Shown here one piece after another: positions 56,250 through 64,000 of a stretch of DNA of 64,000 nucleotides. The DNA is from Aporhodopirellula rubra (lineage in GTDB: Bacteria > Planctomycetota > Planctomycetia > Pirellulales > Pirellulaceae). How positions within the stretch are numbered: position 1 is the stretch's first letter; each line of letters begins with the position of its first letter. The notes beneath the pieces were generated by a model. The model was not told the DNA's origin. It did not search any database and was given only the letters and a program-made list of their open reading frames with translations. The stretch is taken from assembly GCF_014192335.1 (NCBI RefSeq), contig NZ_JACHXU010000014.1, positions 1 to 64,000 on the forward strand, read 5' to 3'. Position numbers and translations under genes: made by a program.

Positions 56250-57608
56250 TCACCGGCCGCGAAAGTCGGGGCGGCGGAGATTTCCGTTTGATCCCGCGGG
56301 CCCCATCGGATGTCCGCCGGGCGGTGCGTTTTGATGCAACAAACGTTGCTGATCCTTTGTCAAAATGCTTTCAAGTCGTTGGTCGACGTGCGTCTGCAGT
56401 TGCTCAAGTTCCCGGCTTTGCGCCGCGGTTAGATTCAAGAATTGACGCACGAATGCGGGCAGCACAACGCCTGGCAACGGAGGTCCAGGATGCATCCCTT
56501 CGCCACCTGGAGTTCCGTTAGGAGGCCCACCAATGCCCGGCATCGGTCCATCAAATCCACCACGACTTTCGCCGCGAATTCGCCCGTCGCGATCACCCGG
56601 GCCGCTGGCAAAACGGTCGTCACCTCGTCCACCAAAGCCGCGTTCGCGAGAACCGAAACCACCTGCCCCGGAGTTACCAGGATGCATCGAGCCAGGGCCC
56701 AACGAACCAGGGTTTGGGCCGTGGCGGAAATCTTCTGATGGAGTTCCCCGGTAGCAACGTGGTACAACGGGCCATGCTTCCGTCATGAAATAGGCGTACG
56801 TGCCGTCTGAGTATTCGGGCGTGATTGTGAAGCGGCCGTTGCACTCATCCAAGTCACCGCTGCCTTCGACGTGTTCGTAATCGCGCACAAACGTACCGTC
56901 GTACTTTCCGTCGGGCGCGTTGCCGCCCGGGCGACTGCCTTTCTTGAGTTGATAACTCGATGTTAACTTCACAACATCGGAATCCGAGTTCTTCGGATCA
57001 CTGTAACCGTAGACCGCGTAAATCGGGAAACCGTCCGCCGCCCATCCGATCAGAGGCGAGTGCTGCCCCGCTTCCACTTTGACTGAATCGATCAATCCGG
57101 TCGGTAGCCCGTGGTAGTGATATTTGCCGGTCGGTTGCACGTGAGCATGCGAAACATCAATTCCGAGCGCGATCGCACCTGACAATGGCTCGTACTGCCA
57201 CCCCGGTTCTCCGTCGTAGAACTCGCCCGCGCCCGGATCAAACGGCACCCCGTTGATTGCAACGCCGAATTCGCCATGCATCGGAGTGATCCGATCGGCG
57301 ATTTTGGGATTGGCGGGGACCCGATATTCATGTCGTTGGGCGGTAATACGATTTGGGTTTCCGCGGTTTGGGAACGCGCCCGTTCTATGATTGGGAATGC
57401 CGTTGGCGCGGATGATCCGTTCGTCGCCGACGACCTCGATCGAGACTTCGTTCTTGATCGCAGGAGTCGATGTGGCCGGCAGCGGTTTGAGGACGCCTCG
57501 CTGTGTGATGGTGTGCAAGCGAGGACGTGGCGGTTGTTGGGCGATCGCGATTGCGGTCGCGCCGACGCACAGGGTAGCCAAGCTACACATGATCCAACGA
57601 CGTTTCAT
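56250..57608 (-). CDS. Secreted YHYH-domain protein with LTxxQ-like C-terminus
   Basis: A 452-residue exported protein (signal MKRRWIMCSLATLCVGATAIAIA). The YHYH domain spans roughly residues 60-280; its signature GKYHYHGLP is visible, with conserved INGVPFDPGAGEFYDG and GWAADGFPIYAVYGY before and after. A Gly/Arg/Asp/Pro-rich linker (about 300-390) follows. The end, LNLTAAQSRELEQLQTHVDQRLESILTKDQQ, has the LTxxQ pattern of Spy/CpxP-type periplasmic proteins. YHYH proteins are secreted and of unknown activity; the histidines suggest metal binding. The first ATG of the frame (57683) would precede the signal peptide, so 57608 is used. Confidence 0.82.
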   Translation of the reverse strand: MKRRWIMCSLATLCVGATAIAIAQQPPRPRLHTITQRGVLKPLPATSTPAIKNEVSIEVVGDERIIRANGIPNHRTGAFPNRGNPNRITAQRHEYRVPANPKIADRITPMHGEFGVAINGVPFDPGAGEFYDGEPGWQYEPLSGAIALGIDVSHAHVQPTGKYHYHGLPTGLIDSVKVEAGQHSPLIGWAADGFPIYAVYGYSDPKNSDSDVVKLTSSYQLKKGSRPGGNAPDGKYDGTFVRDYEHVEGSGDLDECNGRFTITPEYSDGTYAYFMTEAWPVVPRCYRGTPSEDFRHGPNPGSLGPGSMHPGNSGAGGFGSRERGFGGRGDDRFASGPGDRDGRIRGESRGGFDGPMPGIGGPPNGTPGGEGMHPGPPLPGVVLPAFVRQFLNLTAAQSRELEQLQTHVDQRLESILTKDQQRLLHQNAPPGGHPMGPAGSNGNLRRPDFRGR

Positions 57609-57973
57609 GGTCACGGTCTTTGGGTATGAGAATCGGTTGGGGGCGGGCCCCTCTTTATCGTTTCCAACGTCACCAAGCACCAACTGCGCTCGCGCGAACG
57701 CAGTTTCCTCTCTATCACGTACAGTGACTGTTGGTTGCTATCTCATGCGTTCTGGAACGCCGATGTGGGCCACGAGAACCGATGTGTTTTTGAAAAACAT
57801 CTACCGCGTGTACAGTGTCATACCCTATGACGAGTCACACGCGGTCCGCGATCGAGCGGCGACGAGAGCACATCAATCAATGATGTGCCCGAACACAGCA
57901 AACCAATCCGGTTCCCCGAAGTTTTTCGAAATCGCAATCTTGCGACATCACGCACGCCTCGCTGAGAAGTGCC
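57609..57973. other. Intergenic region
   Basis: 365 bases downstream of the YebC gene and upstream of the YHYH gene. A plus-strand frame from 57391 runs through it, but it is a shadow of the YHYH gene for half its length and shows no family features. No promoter or repeat stands out. Confidence 0.35.
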
Positions 57974-58696
57974 TTAAGCCGGCAGCTTTGCGTTGTGATA
58001 GATTTCTTGGACGTCGTCGCAGTCGTTTAGCATGCCGACAAATTTCTCGAACATCGGGACGTCGTCCTCTGAAATTTCGCTGCTGGTTTGAGGAATGAAC
58101 GAGATTTCGTCGACGGCCAAAGTCGTGTCGGGGTAGCTATCGAGAATCGCCTGTTTCGCTTTTGCGTATTCGGTCGTGGGGGCAAAGACGAGAATTTGTC
58201 CGTTCTGTTCCTCGACGTCGCTCACATCCACCTCCGCCATCAACAGTGCTTCGAGAACCTCATCGACGGACGGACCGTCAAACGCAAACACCGCGAGATG
58301 GTCGAACGAGTGAGCGACTGAACCGGGGGCACCAAATTTGGAACCGGTTTTGGTGAAGCAGTTTTTCACATCCGTGATCGTCCGCATGTTGTTGTCTGTC
58401 AAGCAGTCGATGATCACGGCACAACCTCCGGGGCCATAGCCCTCGTACCGGGCGCTGACATAATCTTCGCCACCGACGCCTTTGGCTTTCTCCAGCGCGC
58501 GGTCGATCACATGAGCGGGCACTTGGTCGCGTTTGGCTTTCTCGATCAACGCTCGCAGTGACGAGTTGTTTACAGGATCGGCCCCGCTGTTTTTGGCCAT
58601 CACGTAGATTTGCTTGCCATATTTCGAGTAGACCTTCGTTTTCTGGCCCGCGGTTTTGGCCATCGATACCTTGCGAACTTCGAAACTTCTGCCCAT
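57974..58696 (-). CDS. YebC/PmpR-family protein
   Basis: A 240-residue cytosolic protein matching the YebC/TACO1 family: [40 protein letters not shown] in the N-terminal domain; the hallmark [19 protein letters not shown]; then [18 protein letters not shown]. YebC proteins act as transcriptional regulators or, as shown more recently, assist ribosomes on proline-rich sequences. The N-terminus lacks the usual AGHSKWANIK, having [21 protein letters not shown], as in the YeeN-like subgroup. ATG 58696 is chosen: the frame continues to 58870 but has no homologous residues. The gene follows the WD40 kinase gene by 177 bases on the same strand. Confidence 0.9.
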   Translation of the reverse strand: MGRSFEVRKVSMAKTAGQKTKVYSKYGKQIYVMAKNSGADPVNNSSLRALIEKAKRDQVPAHVIDRALEKAKGVGGEDYVSARYEGYGPGGCAVIIDCLTDNNMRTITDVKNCFTKTGSKFGAPGSVAHSFDHLAVFAFDGPSVDEVLEALLMAEVDVSDVEEQNGQILVFAPTTEYAKAKQAILDSYPDTTLAVDEISFIPQTSSEISEDDVPMFEKFVGMLNDCDDVQEIYHNAKLPA

Positions 58697-58873
58697 CGCG
58701 ATTGACTCGTACTTTTTTGAATTGTTGGGGGTGGGGGATGTTAATGATTCCGGTCGCCATCCTAACGTGCCTGGCTTCCCGATGGCAGGCTGCCATTTTT
58801 GACACGGTTGACGCGGCGTAATCCCCGCCTCGGTAATCCTTCGAGGCGAGCAAAACGTTTCCCCATCCACCGA

Positions 58874-61800
58874 CTACCGCTCGTTCAACGCGATCAGGCT
58901 GCGTTCGGTCAGGTTCTCGTGCGTCGTCGCCCAGCAACGGACGTTTCCGCGAATATCGATGGAATAGAGCGTTTGGTGGGCATCGTTGAAATACAGATCG
59001 ATGATCGGTGCGCGGTGGCCCGGCAACATCGCCATTTCGAGCCCCGTGTCGGTATCCCAAACGCGGACAACACGATCCATTCCAGCCGAAAACAATCGCG
59101 GTTCACTGGGGTGAAACAGAATCGCCAGTACGCTGTCAGTATGGCCGACGAATTTCTGAACGCGTTCGCATTGGGGCAGCTCCCACATCACGACTCGGCT
59201 GTCCCAACTGCCTGTCGCGAGACGTGATCCGTCACGATTGAATCGCAACGCACTGATGACACGCTGGTGTGAGTGAAGAATTTGATGGGGCGCGGTCGGG
59301 TTCGTGTTCCAAACCGTCGTGGTGCTGTTGTCGCAACTCGATGCCAGCCACTTACTGTTAGGGGAAACGGCAAACGCGCGTCCGGTTCCCTCCTGCGCGT
59401 CTTGGACAAACGAGAATTCCGCGGTTTTCGCGTCGAACTTCCAGATTTGGTTCTTGTTTTGAAGGTCAACGGCTCCTTTCATCGCGAACCCGGGCAGATT
59501 GATGTAAATCTCGTCGGCGCTGCGAACCAGTTTTAAACGTGCGCACGCAAATCGATCAGTGACGACAAACGGCACCTCTGCTTGGACGAGCGTTTTCCCG
59601 GACGTGCGTCCGGCACGCGATCCATCATCAACATCCGACAAATCCTCGATTCGAATCGTTCCATCATCGAGAATCAGCACGATCGTTTTGTCGTTCGGAT
59701 CGTGAGACGCTTCCATCGCCACGATCGGGCTCGGATATCGAAGTATGGTTCGCGGGTTGTCGACGTTAAGGTTTCGTCGCATCGGGATTTCGAGCACTTC
59801 GCTCAGCGCCCCGTCGGCCGCGTTAAATGCGACCAGAAGGCGATCACCAAATTGAGTCGTGCAGCAGGGGCGACCAAATTTCGAAAGATTGAGAACCTTG
59901 TCGTTCTCGGGCGACGCATCCCAAAACCGGATGGCTTCGTCGGAACCTCCCGTGATCAATTGTGTGTTACTAAGAAACGCCAAGCAGTTGACGCCTTGCG
60001 AATGCGTGTGGTCGCTCTTGATGATTTTCCGATCGGCGACGTTGCAAAACAGTGTTTGACCGTCATCGCCAGCGATCGCGAGCAATTCACCATTAGGGCT
60101 GAACTCACACGACCGATATCCTGCCTCTCGGGGTGGAAACGCGAAGAGAACCCTTGACGACGTCTTGTCCCAAATCCGACATTTTCCGTCTGATGAACAT
60201 GTGGCGAAGACGTCGACTGAGGTGGGATGCCACGCGACGCCGGTAAGAGCACCCGTGGGTTGTTTGATCAAACTGTTTTCCCACGTCGATGTGTCCCACA
60301 AAATCACGTTGCCCTGTTTGAATCGAGCCTCATGATGCGTCGACGCAACGCCTCCGGCGCCCAGCAATTGATCGCCCGATGGACTCCAGTCAAGATCACG
60401 CACGCAACTAGGCAAATGCTCATCGCGAAAAATTTCTTCACCGCTTGCGACGTCAAAAACAACAAGGAATCCTCGGTCGGGCACGACCTCTTCACGCAGC
60501 GGTTGCCCCCCACCAAACGCCACATGTTGAGCATCAGGCGAAAATGCGACTGAGTAGATTGCCGAGTCGGCCAACGTCAGGACGCATGTTTCGATATCAT
60601 CCGAATCAATCGTTCGTAGGAACCCTTCGCCCGTGTTCGTCCCGTACGCGATCCGCTGTCCGTCAGGTGAACAATCGACCGTAAACAGCCCACCCGGTTG
60701 AAAGGTGATTTCCGTGTGTGAGTGCTGGTCACGGGTCAGGTCCCAACGAAAGAGACTACCCGAGCGAGATGCCGAAAAGAGAGTCGTTCCATCGGGCGTC
60801 AACGCCAGCGACCGCACGCTGTATTTCGTCCCTTGCGGTGATTGATGTCGTAGTTCGAGGCGATATCGATTGATCAGACGGTTGTAGTAATTCCATTCCC
60901 ACTTCTGGTGTTGCGGTTGGCATTCTTCGAGTAACTGTTTGGCCTGTTCCGCGTTGTTCATTTCCCAATGCGATCCGATGCGTCCAATCCGATAAGAGGC
61001 AAGGTTCGACTCGAGCGTTTTCTGAGCGATCCGGGCGAGCTCGACGGCTTGGGTTGCCTTGGAATACGACGCCTGCAATTCGTCCAGGTAGGATTCGCGA
61101 ACAATCAGAAGAGACGTCGTCATGACGGCGATCATGACCGCCACGGCGCTGGTCATGGCCGCGGGGTGACGTTTTCCCCACTGGGTCGTCCGTGACAGCA
61201 AGCTCGGTTGCTGCATGCGGATCGTTTCATGTCGCCGGAATCGACGCAGGTCATCGGCCAAATCGCGTGCCGAACGGTAGCGATCATTGGGGGACTTTCG
61301 TAAGCATGCCGTGCAGACCTGTTCCAATTGAGCGGAGAGATCACGCTTCGATTTGCGAAGAGGTTTGGCCGACTGATAGATCACATTGTGAACGAACGTC
61401 GCCGGATCGTTGCCTTCAATCGGCAGATGACCGGTGAGCAGTTCGTAGAGGATCACGCCGAGGGAGTAGATGTCACTCGAGACCCCAACATCGTGGCTGT
61501 TCCCTTTCGCTTGCTCGGGGCTCATGTAGGCCGGCGTGCCGAGCAGTTGATTGCCGTGTGTCATCGTGACTTGGTCGGAGGCCACGGCCAATCCGAAATC
61601 GATGATAACCGGGCGTGCGGGACTGACAGTGCCTTCGGCGGAGCGTTCCAGCAGAATGTTAGCGGGTTTCAGATCGCGATGAACGATCCCCATCGCGTGA
61701 GCATACTCGAGTCCGTCAGCGATTTGAATTGACAACTCAATCGCTTGGTCGACCGACAGTGTGTTTTCCGCGACGTAGTCCTTCAACGTGACGCCGTCGA

Positions 61801-62425
61801 TGAATCGCGAAACCAAAACTGGTAGATCGCCGACCATGACGACTTCTTCGGGAGCGCCAATGCGTGGATGACGCAACCTCGCCTGCCATCTCGCTTCACG
61901 ACAAAATCGGATCAAAGACGTCAGTGAGCCCAACGCTTCCAAACGCGGAACTTTGATCGTGACCAGTTCCCCGGTTCGACGATCGATCGATTTCCACACT
62001 TCGCTTGTCGCTCCCGAGCCGAGTCGTTCGACAAGCGTGAATTGCTTTTGCAGGCGAGTGTAAATTTCCTTTGAGTGAAGGTTTGCTGGGTTGGATCTCG
62101 CCGGGGCTGGTTCGGTATCTTGGACGGCGTCCGATGGTGCGTCTGGTGCTTGTTCGGTGTGTGCGTAGGAGGGAACATCGTCTAGGTATTGCTGTTTCCA
62201 GTGTTGAGACAACGCGAGTAATTCGTCGCGTGCGAAACCATGCAGTTCTTCATCTAAATCGCCAATCAACGACTCAACATTCGGTTCACCTTCGCCTTCC
62301 CGCCATGCCCGTTCGTACTCGTCACAGATCGCATCGATTGCGAACAAGTCATCTTGGCTGAGTGCTCGCTTTTGGGATGGGCTGTGCAAATCATGGTGGG
62401 AATCGTGTGGCGCGGTCGACATCAC
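58874..62425 (-). CDS. Ser/Thr protein kinase with C-terminal WD40 repeats (ECF-linked)
   Basis: A 1183-residue membrane kinase. The N-terminal 115 residues are an acidic helical region. The kinase domain (about 129-395) has LGSGATSEV (135-143), Lys158, HRDLKPAN (Asp251), DFG 276-278 and SPEQAKG. A transmembrane helix lies at about 423-442. The outer part (about 540-1183) is a beta-propeller with WD40 blades such as VNCLAFLSNTQLITGGSDEAIRFWDAS, ISALRFNRDGSRLATGSWDSRVVMWE and VLAILFHPSEPRLFSAGMDRVVRVWDTD. The glycine loop has Ala and Thr rather than the more usual small residues, but all catalytic residues are kept, so it should be active. Its start overlaps the stop of the ECF sigma gene by ATGA. 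Confidence 0.93.
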   Translation of the reverse strand: MMSTAPHDSHHDLHSPSQKRALSQDDLFAIDAICDEYERAWREGEGEPNVESLIGDLDEELHGFARDELLALSQHWKQQYLDDVPSYAHTEQAPDAPSDAVQDTEPAPARSNPANLHSKEIYTRLQKQFTLVERLGSGATSEVWKSIDRRTGELVTIKVPRLEALGSLTSLIRFCREARWQARLRHPRIGAPEEVVMVGDLPVLVSRFIDGVTLKDYVAENTLSVDQAIELSIQIADGLEYAHAMGIVHRDLKPANILLERSAEGTVSPARPVIIDFGLAVASDQVTMTHGNQLLGTPAYMSPEQAKGNSHDVGVSSDIYSLGVILYELLTGHLPIEGNDPATFVHNVIYQSAKPLRKSKRDLSAQLEQVCTACLRKSPNDRYRSARDLADDLRRFRRHETIRMQQPSLLSRTTQWGKRHPAAMTSAVAVMIAVMTTSLLIVRESYLDELQASYSKATQAVELARIAQKTLESNLASYRIGRIGSHWEMNNAEQAKQLLEECQPQHQKWEWNYYNRLINRYRLELRHQSPQGTKYSVRSLALTPDGTTLFSASRSGSLFRWDLTRDQHSHTEITFQPGGLFTVDCSPDGQRIAYGTNTGEGFLRTIDSDDIETCVLTLADSAIYSVAFSPDAQHVAFGGGQPLREEVVPDRGFLVVFDVASGEEIFRDEHLPSCVRDLDWSPSGDQLLGAGGVASTHHEARFKQGNVILWDTSTWENSLIKQPTGALTGVAWHPTSVDVFATCSSDGKCRIWDKTSSRVLFAFPPREAGYRSCEFSPNGELLAIAGDDGQTLFCNVADRKIIKSDHTHSQGVNCLAFLSNTQLITGGSDEAIRFWDASPENDKVLNLSKFGRPCCTTQFGDRLLVAFNAADGALSEVLEIPMRRNLNVDNPRTILRYPSPIVAMEASHDPNDKTIVLILDDGTIRIEDLSDVDDGSRAGRTSGKTLVQAEVPFVVTDRFACARLKLVRSADEIYINLPGFAMKGAVDLQNKNQIWKFDAKTAEFSFVQDAQEGTGRAFAVSPNSKWLASSCDNSTTTVWNTNPTAPHQILHSHQRVISALRFNRDGSRLATGSWDSRVVMWELPQCERVQKFVGHTDSVLAILFHPSEPRLFSAGMDRVVRVWDTDTGLEMAMLPGHRAPIIDLYFNDAHQTLYSIDIRGNVRCWATTHENLTERSLIALNER

Positions 62426-63021
62426 TCGGTCTCCGGCTGTTGGCCGTGTGATAGCCAGATTTCTCGAATGAGTTGCAATTTGCGTTCGACGCTGCGCACT
62501 GCGACGTTGACCTCTTTAGCCACTTCTTCGTTGGTGAAACCGTCCATCTTGAGAATCGCGACCCGACGCAGAAGCGGTGTTCGCAAGCAATCCAATAACA
62601 CCGTCACTTGTTCGTTGAGCAGCATTACCTCGTCGGGCGGCAACGTGCTCGACGCCAGTTCCAACGTGTGAAGTTCACGATGGTCGCGACGCAGCGCCGA
62701 TCGTTTGAGACGCAGTTCATCGCGTGACAACCGTGCGGCCCGTCGAGCCGTGATCGTCATGAGGACTGGCCACAGCGATTCACGGTCGGTAACCCAAGGA
62801 AAGGCACCGTCCGCAGCATCGAGACAGAAATGACCGAATGCACTTCGCGCGACATCCTCAGCATCATCGTTTCGCTCTCGACGCATTCCAAACTTTGAAA
62901 ACGCAACACGTACCATTCGTGGAGCGTACTTGTTCCAAAGTTGTGTCACGCCATCGTCGTTACCGACACGCAGTAGATCCATCGCACGCGTCACAGACCC
63001 GAACTCGTGAATCGATTCCAT
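62422..63021 (-). CDS. ECF-type RNA polymerase sigma factor
   Basis: A 199-residue sigma factor. Region 2: LWNKYAPRMVRVAFSKFGMRRERNDDAEDVARSAFGHFCLDA. Region 4: LLRRVAILKMDGFTNEEVAKEVNVAVRSVERKLQLIREIW, a clear helix-turn-helix. A linker rich in Arg joins them (ARRAARLSRDELRLKRSALRRDHRE). The ATG at 63021 is fixed by GGAGG six bases upstream, the best ribosome binding site in the window; the frame itself opens at 63054. The gene leads a two-gene operon with the WD40 kinase. Confidence 0.9.
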   Translation of the reverse strand: MESIHEFGSVTRAMDLLRVGNDDGVTQLWNKYAPRMVRVAFSKFGMRRERNDDAEDVARSAFGHFCLDAADGAFPWVTDRESLWPVLMTITARRAARLSRDELRLKRSALRRDHRELHTLELASSTLPPDEVMLLNEQVTVLLDCLRTPLLRRVAILKMDGFTNEEVAKEVNVAVRSVERKLQLIREIWLSHGQQPETE

Positions 63022-63415
63022 AGAATGCCTCCAGTCAAATAGATGATACAGCAAACATTGGATCGCAATCGGCGAACATGTCGGTTTCCACGTTCGCTTC
63101 AGTTTGCCCCAATCTCATCCCCGCCGGAGGTGCCGCGTCTCACGCTCATTCGCGATGAAGCATGCTCGCAAGGAACACCGCCTTGAATGCCCATGCGGTG
63201 TCGAATTGAGCCGAAATCGTGACACAAAAAAATACTTTTGACTTTTTCAGAAATTCGTGACGGGTAGAGAACACCGACAGTAATGTAATTCTTGCGGAAA
63301 ACAATCCCCCGGTAAGCCCGTATAGGGTGTTCATTTTTAACAGGGTAGTGTACGTCCGTTCTTTCGGTCCTCGTTGGGCCGCTGCCGTTCTTTCTTGCTT
63401 TTGGGAGTCGTATTT
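63022..63415. other. Divergent region between ECF sigma and DUF1559 genes
   Basis: About 390 bases. It is A/T-richer than its surroundings at 63220-63350 (TTTTGACTTTTTCAG, TATAGGG). TTGACT at 63237-63242 is a plausible -35 box but no well-spaced -10 was found. No gene is supported. Confidence 0.35.
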
Positions 63416-64000
63416 ATGATCCAATCTCGTCGTCAACAAGGTTTCACGCTAGTGGAACTATTGGTTGTCATCGCCATTATCGGTGTGCTTGTCGGGCTGT
63501 TGCTACCAGCCGTTCAGGCAGCCCGCGAAGCAGCTCGTCGGATGAGTTGCAGCAACAACTTCAAACAGATCGGGTTGGGGCTGCATAATTATCATTCGGC
63601 CTTCAATCGCTTGCCACAACAAAGGACCGGTACTCACGCAACGCAAAACTGGCCGGTCTCGTACAGTGATACCGAAAATGTTTTCCAATTGAGTTTTCTC
63701 GTTGGCATTCTCCCCTTCGTCGAGCAGCAGGCCGTTTGGGAACAGATCTCCAATCCGAACGGTTTTCATTCAGACTTGACCACACGCACGCCTCCATGGC
63801 CGGCAATGGGACCGAGTGTTGACAACCACGACAACTACGGCCCGTGGGTAACAGAAATCGTCACGTATCGTTGTCCGAGCGATCCTGGACGTGGCGCACC
63901 AGCGTACGGGCGAACTAACTACGGTGCGTGTCTCGGAGACAGTTGTAACATGCCAAACGGCGACTACATGTGGTGGGATCACTCATCGGATAGTTCCGCG
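63416..64000 (+). CDS. DUF1559 protein with prepilin-type N-terminus (partial, runs off window)
   Basis: Open for 195 codons to the window end. It starts [16 protein letters not shown] and continues with the prepilin helix and [27 protein letters not shown], nearly the same as the DUF1559 protein at 24508. Later it has [23 protein letters not shown] and [25 protein letters not shown], also shared. GGGAG lies about nine bases upstream of the ATG. The C-terminal H-x9-DG part lies beyond the window. Confidence 0.9.
   Translation, partial: MIQSRRQQGFTLVELLVVIAIIGVLVGLLLPAVQAAREAARRMSCSNNFKQIGLGLHNYHSAFNRLPQQRTGTHATQNWPVSYSDTENVFQLSFLVGILPFVEQQAVWEQISNPNGFHSDLTTRTPPWPAMGPSVDNHDNYGPWVTEIVTYRCPSDPGRGAPAYGRTNYGACLGDSCNMPNGDYMWWDHSSDSSA

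Noticed and set aside
55721-56521. 266-codon plus-strand frame across the glycine-rich gene and the YHYH gene end
   Set aside because: It shadows two better supported genes in other frames and resembles no family.
1-64000. CRISPR arrays, rRNA and tRNA genes
   Set aside because: No regularly spaced repeats and no rRNA or tRNA signature were found when the intergenic regions were read.

Overview
The window looks like chromosomal DNA of a planctomycete, most likely family Pirellulaceae (Rhodopirellula-like). The evidence is two prepilin-like DUF1559 proteins, two ECF sigma factor / Ser-Thr kinase operons, a kinase carrying WD40 repeats, PQQ-type beta-propeller proteins, a protein with the N-terminal planctomycete extracellular motif, several small lipoproteins, and weak or absent Shine-Dalgarno sites at many starts. 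No rRNA, tRNA or CRISPR array was recognised. This placement is inferred from gene content alone.

Layout. 0-0.65 kb: the end of an IS4-type transposase and a cluster of palindromic repeats. 0.65-9.2 kb: housekeeping and orphan genes (YdiJ-like FAD/Fe-S dehydrogenase, proline-rich secreted protein, small lipoprotein, purine nucleoside phosphorylase, HerA/VirB4-like ATPase). 9.7-14.4 kb: a secretin (GspD-like) coupled to a lipoprotein. 14.5-22.2 kb: an MFS transporter, a secreted PQQ-propeller/jelly-roll protein, a KefB-type antiporter and a glutaredoxin-CcdA fusion.

22.4-40.7 kb is the most interesting part. It is an energy- or oxygen-stress island: a CBS protein, a BON protein, three tandem universal stress proteins (USPs), a Ca2+-type P-ATPase, class I fructose-bisphosphate aldolase, a small FPASDPP protein, a glycogen debranching enzyme, a dihydroorotate-dehydrogenase-like flavoprotein, a kinase/AAA fusion, a c-type cytochrome and a helix-hairpin-helix protein. 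Five of its transcription units start just downstream of sequences matching the sigma-54 (RpoN) -24/-12 promoter, one of them a perfect match. The content resembles the DosR dormancy regulon of Mycobacterium (USPs, CBS protein, P-type ATPase), but the apparent control is RpoN. A DUF1559 gene and a 59-residue lipoprotein lie inside the island and have no good sigma-54 site.

41.3-48.9 kb holds two large hybrid sensor kinases in divergent orientation, one of them a CheB-CheR-PAS-kinase-receiver fusion. 49.0-54.8 kb is a four-gene operon (ECF sigma, Ser/Thr kinase with a C-terminal region read as TPR, planctomycete extracellular-motif protein, PQQ propeller) in which every junction is an ATGA overlap. 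55.4-58.7 kb has a glycine-rich hypothetical, a YHYH-domain secreted protein and a YebC-family regulator. 58.9-63.0 kb is a second ECF sigma / Ser-Thr kinase (WD40) operon. The window ends inside a second DUF1559 gene.
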